DNA of 64,000 nt from RPQJ01 sp963712815 (GTDB taxonomy: Bacteria > Pseudomonadota > Gammaproteobacteria > Steroidobacterales > Steroidobacteraceae), in NCBI GenBank assembly GCA_963712815.1, contig CAVQJL010000009.1:1-64000 (forward strand), in the 5' to 3' direction. This document shows, piece by piece, positions 48,565-59,177 of the stretch (positions within the stretch are counted from its first letter, which is position 1; every line of letters starts with the position of its first letter). The notes below the pieces were generated by a model. It was not told where the DNA came from, searched no databases, and saw only the letters and a program-made list of their open reading frames with translations. The translations under genes were made by a program, and so were the position numbers.

Positions 48565-50302
48565 GGCCGGTCACCGTGTGCAGGGCGTCGAACTCGTAGT
48601 CGAGCTGGCGTGGCAGCTGCGCGAGCTTGCGCAGGTCGCCCTCGCCGAATTCCTCGCCGAGTCGCTGCAGCTGCCGGACGATCGGCATCTCGGCGAGCCG
48701 GGACGGGGCCACCCCCGCCTGTACGGCGGCCTCCGCACGGTCCATGTAGGCGAGCAGGATCGAGATCATCGCCGCTTGCCGCCCCGGCGAGCAGTAACGG
48801 TCCACCTTCGAGAAGGACGACTGGCGCAGGAAGCCGTCGTTGACGAGGTCCGCGCACAGCAGCTTGAGCTGCTGCAGCGCGGGCAGCGCGTCGCGCCCGA
48901 CGATGCGCGCCATGCGCTCGAGGTGCGCCTGTTGCTCGAGGAGCTCGAGCACGCGCTGGCGCTGCGCGAGCCAGTCGGGGTTGCCGGAGCGCTTCCACCA
49001 CTCGGCCAGCGCGTCCGCGTCCGCGCTGTAGGACTGCAGCGGGTGGATCGCCGGGTAGAACCGCGCCTGCGCGCGCTGCCGGTCGAGTGCCCAGAAGCAG
49101 CGCACGTAGCGCTTGGTGTGCAGCGTGACGGGCTCGGAGAAGTCGCCCGCCGGCGGGCTCACCGCGCCGATGATCGTGACCGAGCCTTCCTGCCCGGCGA
49201 GGGTCGTGACGCGCGCGGCGCGCTCGTAGAACTCGGCGAGGCGCGAACTGAGGTACGCGGGGTAGCCTGCCTCGCCGGGCAGCTCGCCGAGTCGTCCAGA
49301 CACCTCGCGCAGCGCCTCGGCCCAGCGGCTCGTGGAGTCGGCCATCAGCGCGACGTGCAGTCCCTGGTCGCGGAAGTACTCGGCCACCGAGATCGCCGTG
49401 TAGATGCTCGCCTCGCGCGCCGCGACCGGCATGTTCGAGGTGTTGGCGATGATGACGGTGCGCTCGGCCAGCGGCCGGCCGGTGCGCGGGTCCTCCAGGC
49501 TCGGGAACTCGTCGAGCACCTCGGCCATCTCGTTGCCGCGCTCGCCGCAGCCCACGTACACGATCACGTCGGCGTCGCACCATTTGGCGAGCGCCTCCTG
49601 CAGCACGGTCTTGCCGGTGCCGAACCCGCCGGGCAGCGCCGCCCGGCTGCCGCGTGCCACCGGGAACAGCGTGTCGAGGATGCGCTGCCCGGTGATCATC
49701 GGTCCGCTGGCGGGCAGGCGGGCGCGCACCGGACGCGGCGTGCGCACCGGCCAGGGGTGGCGCATCGCGATCTCGTGCTGCGTGCCGTCGGCCGTCACGA
49801 GCCGCGCGACCGGCTCGTCCTCTGCGTATTCGCCCTCGGCCGCGAGCCACTCGAGGCGGCCTTTGAGGCCGGGTGGCACGAGGACGGACTGCGCGCGCGC
49901 AGCGGTGACTGACCCGATCACCGCGCCGGCCTCGATCTCGCTGCCGGGCGTGGCCTGCGGCTCGAAAGGGAATCGCCCCACGATGCCGGCGCCGAGCCCG
50001 GCCCGGACCTGGAAGTCGTCGCCGCCGGTCAACGGCCGCAGCAGCCCGTCGAAGATGCCGCCGAGCAGTCCAGGCCCGAGCTGCACCGACAGCGCGCGGC
50101 CGCTGCCTTCGACGGTGACCCCCGGCTCGAGGCCGGTCGTGTCCTCGTACACCTGCGCGACGAGCTCCTCGCCCTTGAGCTGGATCACCTCGCCGAGCAG
50201 TTGGCGCGGTCCGACCGACACGGCCTCGTACACGGTGAAAGGACCCTTCATCCGCGCGCGCAGCACGGGCCCGCCGATCCAGCTGATCACCGCCTGGCTC
50301 AC
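48554..50302 (-). CDS. atpA: V/A-type ATPase catalytic subunit A
   Basis: A protein of 582 residues. The P-loop is GGFGTGKT (usual consensus GxFGxGKT), with VGCGERGNEMAEVL, the catalytic ADSTSRWAEALREVSGRL and the family-specific non-homologous region before the P-loop. The GTG start at 50302 overlaps the subunit E stop. It is the catalytic ATP-hydrolysing or ATP-synthesising subunit. Confidence 0.95.
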
Positions 50303-50946
50303 GTGGAGACCCTCCCGGCCTGCTCGCGCAGGGCGTCGAGTTCGGCGAGCAGTTCCGCCTCCACCCGCTCGCGCGATGCAAGCAGCCCGGGCACGGTCGC
50401 GTCCACGCAGGCGAGCCCGCGCCGGATGCGCAGCCCGGGCCCGAGCCCCGTCACCGGGCGGATCGTGGGCGGCTGGTCGCCGTCCGGCAGGCATTGCCGC
50501 AGGAAATCTCCCTGCTCGGGCGACGCGGCCGCGTCGAACTCGATCGTGAACGGCCCGCTCCCCATCACGATACGGCGCGCGAGGGCACACGCCGTTTCGC
50601 ACCACTCACGGCACCGGGACGGCTCCTGCCAATTTTCGGCCAGCGCCCCGGGCAGCGCCTCCCATGCCGTGTCCATGATCTCCCGCAGCAGCGACTGCTC
50701 GCGTTGCCTTGCGGCGGTCTCGAGCGCTGCGCGGCGATCCGCGAGGGCGCGCTCCACGGACTGGCGCGCTTCCTCAGCCGCCAGCCGGGTCCGCGCCCGT
50801 GCCTCCTCCCGGGCCCGCGCCACGATGCTGCGGGACTGTTCCTCGGCGGCATCGCGGGCCCGTCGCGACAGCATCTCCTGCTCGCGGGCCACCCGCCGCA
50901 GCAGTGACTCCATCTGTGCCTGCACGATGCCTTCGGGGATGCTCAT
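50299..50946 (-). CDS. atpE: V/A-type ATPase subunit E (peripheral stalk)
   Basis: A protein of 215 residues. The N-terminal 100 residues form a long charged helix (RRVAREQEMLSRRARDAAEEQ ...), then a compact C-terminal domain. It pairs with subunit G/H to form the peripheral stalk. It overlaps its neighbours by four bases on each side. Confidence 0.85.
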   Translation of the reverse strand: MSIPEGIVQAQMESLLRRVAREQEMLSRRARDAAEEQSRSIVARAREEARARTRLAAEEARQSVERALADRRAALETAARQREQSLLREIMDTAWEALPGALAENWQEPSRCREWCETACALARRIVMGSGPFTIEFDAAASPEQGDFLRQCLPDGDQPPTIRPVTGLGPGLRIRRGLACVDATVPGLLASRERVEAELLAELDALREQAGRVST

Positions 50947-51242
50947 GGCTCGATTCCCAGTGCGAGGCGTACGTCGCGCGCGACGTCGGGCGGCGCGTGC
51001 CGGCCGTGCGCGTCCGGAACGATCGCGACCAGGGGCCGCTCGCCCTGCACGGCGGCCTCGAGTTCCTCGGGCGGCAGCGCGACGGCGAACTCGGCCGAGA
51101 GCAGGACCAGATCGGTGTCCGCGGCATGGGCGCGGCGGAAGACCTCCGTCGCGTCCTCGGCCGTCGGCACGCGCACCTCCGCGCCGGCGAGTCGGTAACC
51201 CGCCGCCGTGGCCTCGTCGCCGATGTAGTAGATGCGTGCCAC
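50943..51242 (-). CDS. atpF: V/A-type ATPase subunit F
   Basis: A 99-residue Rossmann-like protein beginning ARIYYIGDEATAAGYRLAGAEV, typical of subunit F, the regulator associated with the central shaft. The GTG start lies one base after the subunit K stop. Confidence 0.88.
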   Translation of the reverse strand: MARIYYIGDEATAAGYRLAGAEVRVPTAEDATEVFRRAHAADTDLVLLSAEFAVALPPEELEAAVQGERPLVAIVPDAHGRHAPPDVARDVRLALGIEP

Positions 51243-51243
51243 G

Positions 51244-51594
51244 TCAGCCCAGGCGGTTGAGGATCAGGATCGACACGATCAGCCCGTAGATGGCGATGCC
51301 CTCGGCGAGGCCTACCATCACCAACACCCGGCCGAACAGGTCGGGCTTCTCGGCCAGTGCGCCGAGCGCGGCCGTGCCCACCTGGGCGACCGCGTAGCCG
51401 GCGCCGAGCGCGGCGAGGCCCGCCGAGGCCGCCGCCGCGGTGAAACCCCAGCGCAGCACGCTCGGGTCCACCGGCACCGCCGTTGCCTCGGCGGCGAACG
51501 CCGGTCCCGCGGCGAGCAGTGCCAGGGTGGCCACGGCGCCGGTGGCCAGCGTGAGGACGGCGATTGCAATCATCCAGCGGGTCGGGGATTTCAT
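51244..51594 (-). CDS. atpK: V/A-type ATPase proteolipid subunit K (c-ring)
   Basis: A protein of 116 residues: an N-terminal signal-like helix ending AFA-AEA, then one two-helix hairpin. The second helix carries the ion-binding glutamate in VGLAEGIAIYGLIVSI. The single hairpin and cleavable leader resemble the Thermus-type proteolipid. The sequence alone does not settle whether the ion is H+ or Na+. ATG 51594 overlaps the subunit I stop. Confidence 0.92.
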   Translation of the reverse strand: MKSPTRWMIAIAVLTLATGAVATLALLAAGPAFAAEATAVPVDPSVLRWGFTAAAASAGLAALGAGYAVAQVGTAALGALAEKPDLFGRVLVMVGLAEGIAIYGLIVSILILNRLG

Positions 51595-53423
51595 GGCTTG
51601 CTCCGGGGGAGGGGTTCGGCGGGAGGCAGCGGCAGCGGCTCGAAGGGGCGGCCGCGTGCCGTGAGGAAGCGGATGAAGAACTCGAACAGGATCAGGCGCG
51701 TGGTCTGGATCCCGACGACGAGGCCCTCGAGGGCGATGATGGCGGCGTTGCCGATCACGAGCACCGGCCAGTAGGCGGCACCCGCGGCCTCGGCAATCCC
51801 GACCACGGCGGTCGAGAGCCCGGCATGGGCGAGCGCGAACGCGCCCACGCGCACGAACGACACGGTGTTCACGCCGAGCTGCAGCAGGCGCTCCACGGCC
51901 TCGCCGGCTGCCTGCCCGAGCGCGCCCAGACGATCCTGCGGTGCGAGCAGTGCGCTGCCCGCGAGTGACCACGCGAATCCCGCTGGCAGTGCCCACAGCA
52001 GCCTCGCATCGAAGACGGTGCCGACGATGCCGAGGTAGGCGACCAGCAGCCCCGCGTCGGTCGCGAGCCAGCGTCCAAACTCGCCGCGCCATTGGAATTG
52101 CAGCGCGTTGAGCAGCAGGCCCGCCAGCATCACGAGGATGCCGAAGCCGAGCGCGGTGCCGAGGACCGTGAGCGGCTCGGAGAGCGGGTGCAGCCACAGC
52201 GCCGGGATGACGTCCTCGCGTGCGAACACGCTGCCGAAGGCGAAGCCGAAGGCGATCGCCACGATGCCGCCCGGCATCAGCAACCGCAGCGCCGGCAGGC
52301 GATTGCGCAGCACGAAGCCGATGACGGCGACGATCAGGCCCTGCACGACGTCGCCGAACATGAAGCCGAACATCAGCGGCGCGACGAGCGCGAGCACGAT
52401 GCTCGGGTCCGCCTCGCGCGTGTCCGGCACGCCCATCAGCTTGCCAAACACCTCGAACGGCCTCGCCCAGGCGGGGTTGTGCAGCACCGTCGGCGGCACG
52501 GCATCCGCGGGTGCCGGCGTGAAGCGCAGCAGGTAGTGCAGGTCACGCCCGTCGAGCGCAACCCGCAGGCGCGCGTCGTCCTGGTCGGCGCACCAGCCGG
52601 TGATCCAACCGAAATGCTCGGTGACCGGCAGCTCGGGCACGTGCGTCACCAGCCATGCCGCGAGCGCCAGCTGGCCGAGGGCAGGCGCGACCCCGTGCTC
52701 CCGACCCAGCGCCTCGAGTTCGGCCCGCGCGGCCTGCTCCCGCGTCGCGATCGCGGCACGCTTCGACTCGAGTTGGCGCGCCATGGCGGACGGCTCGGCA
52801 GGCAGGTCGTCCGGCAGCGCGATAGCCCGCGCCTTGCGTGCAGCCAGCGCCTGGTCGAGCGTTGCGATGTCCTCGGCGGGTCCCACGGCCAGCAGGAACA
52901 GCCGCTCGTCGTATGGCACGCGCTGCAGCAGCACGTTGGTCGGCAGCGCCTGGGGCAGCCCGCCGTCGGCGAGCAGGTACACGCGGCCTGCAAGCACCGG
53001 GCCTGCGCGCGCAAGCTGGTCGAGGCGCGCGAGCGCGTCGCCCGAGCGCGCCTGCAGCTCCCAGAGCAACTGCGTGTCCTCGGCGGACTGGGCGAGCGTC
53101 TCGAGCTCGGCGATCAGCGGGTCAGCCGCGGCAGCCCAGGCGCGCACGGTCTCCAGTGCCTGACCCGGCGCCTCGAGCAGCGCGTGGGTCGGGCCGGGCC
53201 GGCAAGCCTCGGCGCGCGGCCAGAAGTGGCCGTAGCGCCTGGCAAGCGTCTCGTACTCCGCGAGGGTGGTGCGCAGGTCGGGCAGCGCGAGGCGCTGCTC
53301 CGCCTGGCTGTGGGCCTGCAGTTGGATCGAGCCGGTCGCAGCGAGGCAGTCGAGCGCCGCGCCGAGCTCCTCGCGCGAGGTGAGCAGTTCGAACCAGTTC
53401 GCAGGGACTGGTCGGAGGGTCAC
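51591..53423 (-). CDS. atpI: V/A-type ATPase membrane subunit I (a-subunit)
   Basis: A protein of 610 residues. The cytosolic N-terminal half has paired coiled-coil arms (residues 1-330). The C-terminal half has seven to eight membrane helices starting at PSIVLALVAPLMFGFMFGDVVQGLIV, the family hallmark. It forms the stator half-channel against the K ring. Confidence 0.93.
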   Translation of the reverse strand: MTLRPVPANWFELLTSREELGAALDCLAATGSIQLQAHSQAEQRLALPDLRTTLAEYETLARRYGHFWPRAEACRPGPTHALLEAPGQALETVRAWAAAADPLIAELETLAQSAEDTQLLWELQARSGDALARLDQLARAGPVLAGRVYLLADGGLPQALPTNVLLQRVPYDERLFLLAVGPAEDIATLDQALAARKARAIALPDDLPAEPSAMARQLESKRAAIATREQAARAELEALGREHGVAPALGQLALAAWLVTHVPELPVTEHFGWITGWCADQDDARLRVALDGRDLHYLLRFTPAPADAVPPTVLHNPAWARPFEVFGKLMGVPDTREADPSIVLALVAPLMFGFMFGDVVQGLIVAVIGFVLRNRLPALRLLMPGGIVAIAFGFAFGSVFAREDVIPALWLHPLSEPLTVLGTALGFGILVMLAGLLLNALQFQWRGEFGRWLATDAGLLVAYLGIVGTVFDARLLWALPAGFAWSLAGSALLAPQDRLGALGQAAGEAVERLLQLGVNTVSFVRVGAFALAHAGLSTAVVGIAEAAGAAYWPVLVIGNAAIIALEGLVVGIQTTRLILFEFFIRFLTARGRPFEPLPLPPAEPLPRSKP

Positions 53424-54193
53424 GGCGCCGCCACCGGTGCATCGCGCATTGAGCGCACGGCCAGCATGCCGCGCAAGCGCTGCAGGTCCAGCATCATCAG
53501 GCAGACGAATGCGGCGGTCGCCACTGCGGACAATGGGTGCCTGCGAAACATCACCTGCAGACGCCGCTCGAGCGACTGGATCGCGTCACGCGACGTCGCC
53601 CCCGGCGGCGCTTCGGCCAGGCGCGTCCGGTGCTCGCGGACGGCGGCCAGCAGTTTCCGCAGCGGCGTGCTCGCCGCCCTGCCACCGGGCCAGAGCGTCT
53701 GCCAGTGACGGGCCCAGGCGCCGGCGATGTCCGGAGGCGCGTCGAAGCCGGCGGCGAGCGGCGCGAGGGGGGTTCCCGACAGCGCTGGCCCGCGCTCGAC
53801 CGGCTCGCGCGCCACGATCGGGCCGAGCACCGGGTCGGCACGCATCCAAGCCGGTGCGCGGCCGCCGCGCGCGAGCTTCTGCAGCGAAGGCAGGTACGTG
53901 ATCCACCGCATCCAGCGCGTGGCCTCGCGCCAGTGCTCGGGCTGCCAGGCTGCCACCTCGTCCACGGCCCGCAGCCATTCCTCCCGCAGCCGGCGTTCCA
54001 TTTCGTGCAGACCCGGCCGCGCTGGAAGCCGGCCGGTCCAGCCGGCGAGCGGCCCACTGCGCAGGATCTGCAGCACGGCGCCGAGGTCGCGCGTCGCTTC
54101 GATCTGCTGCCAGTCGGCGTCAACCGGACGCGCACCGAAGCGTGCCTGCAGCCGCGCCTGGGCGTACGCGAATGACAGGTCAGCCCGGCTCAT
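53420..54193 (-). CDS. atpC: V/A-type ATPase subunit C-like protein
   Basis: A 257-residue helical protein, shorter than typical subunit C/d proteins (about 320 residues). The N-terminus (SFAYAQARLQARFGARPVDADWQQIEATRDLGAVLQILR) fits the family start. The assignment rests on operon position and this region; the rest is divergent. It lies between subunits G and I, not between E and F as in Thermus or archaeal operons. ATG 54193 is inside the end of the subunit G gene. Confidence 0.75.
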   Translation of the reverse strand: MSRADLSFAYAQARLQARFGARPVDADWQQIEATRDLGAVLQILRSGPLAGWTGRLPARPGLHEMERRLREEWLRAVDEVAAWQPEHWREATRWMRWITYLPSLQKLARGGRAPAWMRADPVLGPIVAREPVERGPALSGTPLAPLAAGFDAPPDIAGAWARHWQTLWPGGRAASTPLRKLLAAVREHRTRLAEAPPGATSRDAIQSLERRLQVMFRRHPLSAVATAAFVCLMMLDLQRLRGMLAVRSMRDAPVAAP

Positions 54194-54518
54194 GGCCGGC
54201 CGCCGTGAGTCGCCTCGCGAGCCTTCCGACCGCCTGCTGGGTAAGGTCGTGCAGGGTGCCGCTGTCCAGCTCCGGCGCGGCGGTGCCGAGGTCGAGGCGG
54301 ACCAGGGCGCGCTCGAGGCGGGACTGCGCGGCGGCATGGAGCCGCGCGGCACGCTGGCGCGCGCGCTCGAGCAGACGCCGTCGCTCCGCCCGCGCCGCTT
54401 CGATCAGCGCCTCTGCCTCGAGCCGCGCAGCCTCGATCGCGCCGGCGGCCTCCCGCTCGGCCGCAAGTACCCGGTTGATCGCTTGCGCGACCTCCGAATC
54501 GGGTGAGCGTTTCTCCAT
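54180..54518 (-). CDS. atpH: V/A-type ATPase subunit G/H-like peripheral stalk protein
   Basis: A protein of 112 residues, almost entirely one long helix (EREAAGAIEAARLEAEALIEAARAERRRLLERARQRAARL), the typical layout of subunit G/H that pairs with E. First gene of the operon. No confident promoter was identified in the 117 bases upstream. Confidence 0.75.
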   Translation of the reverse strand: MEKRSPDSEVAQAINRVLAAEREAAGAIEAARLEAEALIEAARAERRRLLERARQRAARLHAAAQSRLERALVRLDLGTAAPELDSGTLHDLTQQAVGRLARRLTAAGHEPG

Positions 54519-54635
54519 GCGGCCTCCCGCTTGCCACGGCCAACATACGGGTCGCGGCGGGGGGCGGGCATTCGCAGAATCCCCTAGAAAATCAAGGCTG
54601 ATCGCGCCGGAGGGACCGGCGCAGGGCGGGCGCTC

Positions 54636-54965
54636 TCAGGCGCCGTGGCCTTCCATGCGCAGGCCGGTGCCGCCGCGCGAAATGTGTGCCACCACTGCCG
54701 TGCGCCGGTGAAGCTTGGTGATGGTGCCGAGGCTGATGGCAAAGGCCAGCTCGACGGTTTGCCCGCGGCGCAGCCCGAGGTCGCATGTCTCGACGAACAC
54801 GCCGCTCGCGCTCAGGTTGCTCGCGCGGCACAGGCGGCGATGCCGGCCGGGCAGCAGCAGGTAGACGGTGGTGCGGGCGCGGTGTCGGGTCGTGAGTCTT
54901 CTTTCCACGGGACGAGCTTCTCTTGTCGTTTTGCGTACTCGCTGGCGGGCAGGTGAATTATGCAC
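54636..54965 (-). CDS. PilZ-domain protein
   Basis: A protein of 109 residues. The c-di-GMP signatures RxxxR (RHRAR near residue 28) and (D/N)xSxxG (NLSASG near 49) are present in order, followed by the beta-barrel. The GTG start at 54965 has no strong alternative. It is a candidate c-di-GMP receptor; the target is unknown. It is divergent from murI and separated from the ATPase operon by 117 bases. Confidence 0.82.
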   Translation of the reverse strand: MHNSPARQRVRKTTREARPVERRLTTRHRARTTVYLLLPGRHRRLCRASNLSASGVFVETCDLGLRRGQTVELAFAISLGTITKLHRRTAVVAHISRGGTGLRMEGHGA

Positions 54966-55099
54966 GTCGGCGGCACACAGGGAAGAGCGTGAAGAAAATG
55001 CCGGCCCGTTATGTCGCGCCGCGCCGCCTTGCGCCGGCAGGGCGCGATCCGAGGCGCCCTGCGCTATCCTCCGCGCCCGATTCCGCTGCGGTGTGCATT

Positions 55100-55978
55100 G
55101 TGCCGACAGATCATTCGCGCGACTCGCGCGCGCCCGTGGGGGTATTCGATTCCGGGGTTGGCGGGCTGACCGTCCTGCGCGAGCTGGCGGGTGTCCTGCC
55201 GGAGGAGGATTTCGTGTACCTCGGCGACACCGCGCGACTGCCGTACGGCACGAAGAGCCCGGAATCGATCCGCCGCTATTCCCTGCAGGCTGCGGGCCTG
55301 CTCAAGGCGCGCGACGTGAAGTGCCTGGTCGTCGCTTGCAACACCGCCTCGGCGGTGGCAGTCGAGTCGCTCGCCGCAGCCTTCGCGCCCGTGCCGGTGC
55401 TGGGCGTGCTCGAGCCGGGCGCGGCCGCCGCCTGCCGGGCGACGCGCTCGGGGCGCATCGCCGTAATCGCGACAGAGAGCACCGTGCGCGGCGGCGCCTA
55501 CCAGCGCGCCATCGCACGCCGGCTGCCAGCGGCCGTGGTGACCTCTCGTGCCTGCCCGCTGTTCGTGGCGCTGGCCGAGGAGGGCTGGACCGACGGTCCC
55601 ATTGTCGAGGCAGTAGCTCACCGCTACCTCGACGACCTGTTCGGCGCCGTCGCGGCGGAGACACGGCCGGACACGCTGGTGCTTGGCTGCACGCACTTTC
55701 CGGTGGTCGCGCCGACCCTCGAGGCTGTGCTGGGACCGCAGGTGACGATCGTGGACTCCGCGGCAGCCACGGCGGCGGCCTTGGTCGGGGTGCTGGGCGA
55801 GCGAGGGCTGATTCGCCCGGCCGGGAGCGGCGGCGGCGCGCTCACCCTGCTCGCCACCGATGGAGCCGCACGCTTCGCGCGCGTCGGCGGTACGTTTCTC
55901 GGCCGGGCGCTCGACCCGGGGCAGGTGGAGATCGTCGATATCGCCGGGTACCAGCCAGCGCCCGGCACCTCGCATTGA
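55100..55978 (+). CDS. murI: Glutamate racemase MurI
   Basis: Supplies D-glutamate for peptidoglycan; 292 residues from GTG 55100. The conserved VGVFDSGVGGLTVLREL begins at residue 12. The two catalytic cysteines lie in VVACNTASA and LGCTHFP. GTG 55091 is an alternative start. The stop overlaps the -35 box of the tRNA-tuf operon promoter. Confidence 0.92.
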   Translation: MPTDHSRDSRAPVGVFDSGVGGLTVLRELAGVLPEEDFVYLGDTARLPYGTKSPESIRRYSLQAAGLLKARDVKCLVVACNTASAVAVESLAAAFAPVPVLGVLEPGAAAACRATRSGRIAVIATESTVRGGAYQRAIARRLPAAVVTSRACPLFVALAEEGWTDGPIVEAVAHRYLDDLFGAVAAETRPDTLVLGCTHFPVVAPTLEAVLGPQVTIVDSAAATAAALVGVLGERGLIRPAGSGGGALTLLATDGAARFARVGGTFLGRALDPGQVEIVDIAGYQPAPGTSH

Positions 55979-56003
55979 CACGAGGCCGGTCGCCGACGAG
56001 AAT
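55975..56003 (+). promoter_or_regulatory. Sigma-70 promoter of the tRNA-Tyr/Gly/Thr-tuf operon
   Basis: A perfect ttgaca (55975-55980) and gagaat (55998-56003) separated by exactly 17 bases, 18 bases before tRNA-Tyr. The -35 overlaps the murI stop codon. Confidence 0.75.
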
Positions 56004-56021
56004 ACGCGGCTCTCTGTCCGC

Positions 56022-56107
56022 GGAGGGGTACCCAAGCGGCCAACGGGAGCAGACTGTAAATCTGCCGGCTCATGCCTTCGTAGGTTCGAATCCTACCCCC
56101 TCCACCA
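56022..56107 (+). tRNA. tRNA-Tyr (anticodon GTA)
   Basis: An 86-base class II tRNA with a long variable arm, GTA at 56056-56058 and encoded CCA. The acceptor stem is ggagggg / cccctcc. Confidence 0.96.
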
Positions 56108-56193
56108 GGCCAGCCCGACGGGCCGGCGCGGATGGCCAGTGCGATGGGGCGGCGGTCGGTGGGCAGGGCTCGCGGTCGCGGCCGGGAAGCGTG

Positions 56194-56267
<74 letters not shown>

Positions 56268-56305
56268 ATCCGGGCGGTGCCGGGAAGGCGGCAGACGGTT
56301 CGGCG

Positions 56306-56381
56306 GCCCACGTAGCTCAGTCGGTAGAGCACGTCCTTGGTAAGGACGAGGTCACCGGTTCGATTCCGGTCGTGGGCTCCA
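56306..56381 (+). tRNA. tRNA-Thr (anticodon GGT)
   Basis: A 76-base tRNA with anticodon GGT at 56339-56341, acceptor stem gcccacg / cgtgggc and encoded CCA. It lies 35 bases before tuf, the classical thrT-tufB arrangement. Confidence 0.96.
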
Positions 56382-56415
56382 GGTTCAAGTCACTAGATTT
56401 TCAGAGGTAAGGGTC

Positions 56416-57606
<1,191 letters not shown>

Positions 57607-57646
57607 CCAGCGGCCCGGGTGCCGCACGGCGGTTCGTTTCGCGCGC

Positions 57647-57722
57647 AGGCCAGTAGCTCAATTGGCAGAGCGGCGGTCTCCAAAACCGCAGGTTGGGGGT
57701 TCGATTCCCTCCTGGCCTGCCA
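57647..57722 (+). tRNA. tRNA-Trp (anticodon CCA)
   Basis: A 76-base tRNA with anticodon CCA at 57680-57682 and encoded 3' CCA. It lies between tuf and secE as in other proteobacteria. Confidence 0.96.
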
Positions 57723-57783
57723 TTCGGAGCGCGTGGACGGACCCCGTGGCGGCTGACCCCGGGCAGCATCCCGGCAGGCATAC

Positions 57784-58161
57784 ATGACCCAGAAGGTTGA
57801 ATCGAGCCCCAGCGCGCTCGACACCGTGAAGCTGGCGGCGGCCGTCGCGATCCTCGTCGGCGGCATCGCCGCGTTCTACCTGCTGACGAGCTACCCGCTC
57901 GCGCTGCGGTGGGTGATCGTGCTCGCCTCGCTGGGCGCCGGAATTGCCGTGGCCCTGCAGTCGATGCAGGGGCGCACGTTCTGGGACTTCGTGCAGGGAT
58001 CGCGCGTCGAACTGCGCAAGGTCGTCTGGCCTACCCGCCAGGAGACGCTGCAGACCACGCTGGTGGTGTTCGTCGCCGTGCTGGCGATGGGCATCTTCTT
58101 CTGGATCCTGGACTGGGTGCTCGGCGCCATCACCGCCGCGCTCGCCGGGCGGGGAGCCTGA
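57784..58161 (+). CDS. secE: Preprotein translocase subunit SecE
   Basis: A 125-residue inner-membrane protein. It has three membrane helices as in E. coli SecE (two N-terminal, one C-terminal), with the conserved VELRKVVWPTRQETLQTTLVV before the last helix. It clamps the SecY channel. Its end is two bases before the nusG start. Confidence 0.94.
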   Translation: MTQKVESSPSALDTVKLAAAVAILVGGIAAFYLLTSYPLALRWVIVLASLGAGIAVALQSMQGRTFWDFVQGSRVELRKVVWPTRQETLQTTLVVFVAVLAMGIFFWILDWVLGAITAALAGRGA

Positions 58162-58163
58162 CC

Positions 58164-58697
58164 GTGGCGCTGCGATGGTACGTTGTTCACGCGTACTCGA
58201 ACTTCGAGCACAAGGTGTCCGAGTCGCTCAAGGACCGCATCAAGCTCAAGGGCCTCGAGGACAAGTTCGGCGAGATCCTCGTGCCCACCGAGGAAGTCGT
58301 GGAGATGCGGGACGGGCAGCGCCGCCGCAGCGAGCGCAAGTTCTTCCCGGGCTATGTGCTCGTGCAGATGGAGATGAACGAGGACACCTGGCACCTGGTG
58401 CGGGAGACCGCGAAGGTGCTCGGCTTCATCGGCGGCACGCCGGAGAAGCCCGCGCCCATCACGGAGCGCGAGGCCAACGCGATCCTGCGCCGCGTCGAGG
58501 AAGGCGCCGAGAAGCCGCGGCCGAAAGTGCTGTTTGAGCCCGGCGAGGTGGTGCGCGTGGTGGATGGTCCGTTCAACGACTTCAGCGGCGTGGTCGAGTC
58601 GGTGAACTACGAGAAGAGCCGCCTGCAGGTGGCGGTGCAGATCCTCGGGCGCTCGACGCCCGTGGAGCTCGATTTCGGCCAGGTCGAGAAGGCCTGA
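58164..58697 (+). CDS. nusG: Transcription termination/antitermination factor NusG
   Basis: A protein of 177 residues. The N-terminal RWYVVHAYSNFEHKV binds RNA polymerase, and the KOW domain (FEPGEVVRVVDGPFNDFSGVVE) is at the C-terminus. The GTG start at 58164 follows ggggag. Confidence 0.96.
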   Translation: MALRWYVVHAYSNFEHKVSESLKDRIKLKGLEDKFGEILVPTEEVVEMRDGQRRRSERKFFPGYVLVQMEMNEDTWHLVRETAKVLGFIGGTPEKPAPITEREANAILRRVEEGAEKPRPKVLFEPGEVVRVVDGPFNDFSGVVESVNYEKSRLQVAVQILGRSTPVELDFGQVEKA

Positions 58698-58744
58698 CCC
58701 AACGGGGAGCCTTTCGGGGCGCTTGGACCCAACAGAGGTGACAG

Positions 58745-59176
58745 ATGGCTAAGAAAGTAAACGGTTACGTCAAGCTGCAGGTGCCGGCCGGCCAGGCCAA
58801 CCCGAGCCCGCCGATCGGGCCGGCGCTCGGCCAGCAGGGCGTCAACATCATGGAGTTCTGCAAGCAGTTCAACGCGCAGACCCAGCAGCTCGAGAAGGGA
58901 CTGCCGATCCCCGTGGTGATCACGGTGTACAGCGATCGCAGCTTCACCTTCATCATGAAGACGCCGCCGGCGTCCGTGCTGATCCGCAAGTCGCTCGGCC
59001 TCGAGAAGGGCAGCGGCACGCCGAACACCGCCAAGGTGGGACGCATCACGCGCGCCCAGCTCGAGGAGATCGCGAAGACCAAGACGCCGGACCTGACGGC
59101 CGCCGACCTCGATGCAGCCGTGCGGACGATCGCGGGCAGCGCCCGCAGCATGGGCGTCGACGTGGAGGGGGTGTGA
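58745..59176 (+). CDS. rplK: 50S ribosomal protein L11
   Basis: A 143-residue L11. The N-terminal KVNGYVKLQVPAGQANPSPPIGPALGQQGVNIMEFCK is the conserved start. The protein forms the GTPase-associated stalk base with 23S rRNA. ATG follows aacagaggtg. Confidence 0.97.
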   Translation: MAKKVNGYVKLQVPAGQANPSPPIGPALGQQGVNIMEFCKQFNAQTQQLEKGLPIPVVITVYSDRSFTFIMKTPPASVLIRKSLGLEKGSGTPNTAKVGRITRAQLEEIAKTKTPDLTAADLDAAVRTIAGSARSMGVDVEGV

Positions 59177-59177
59177 C

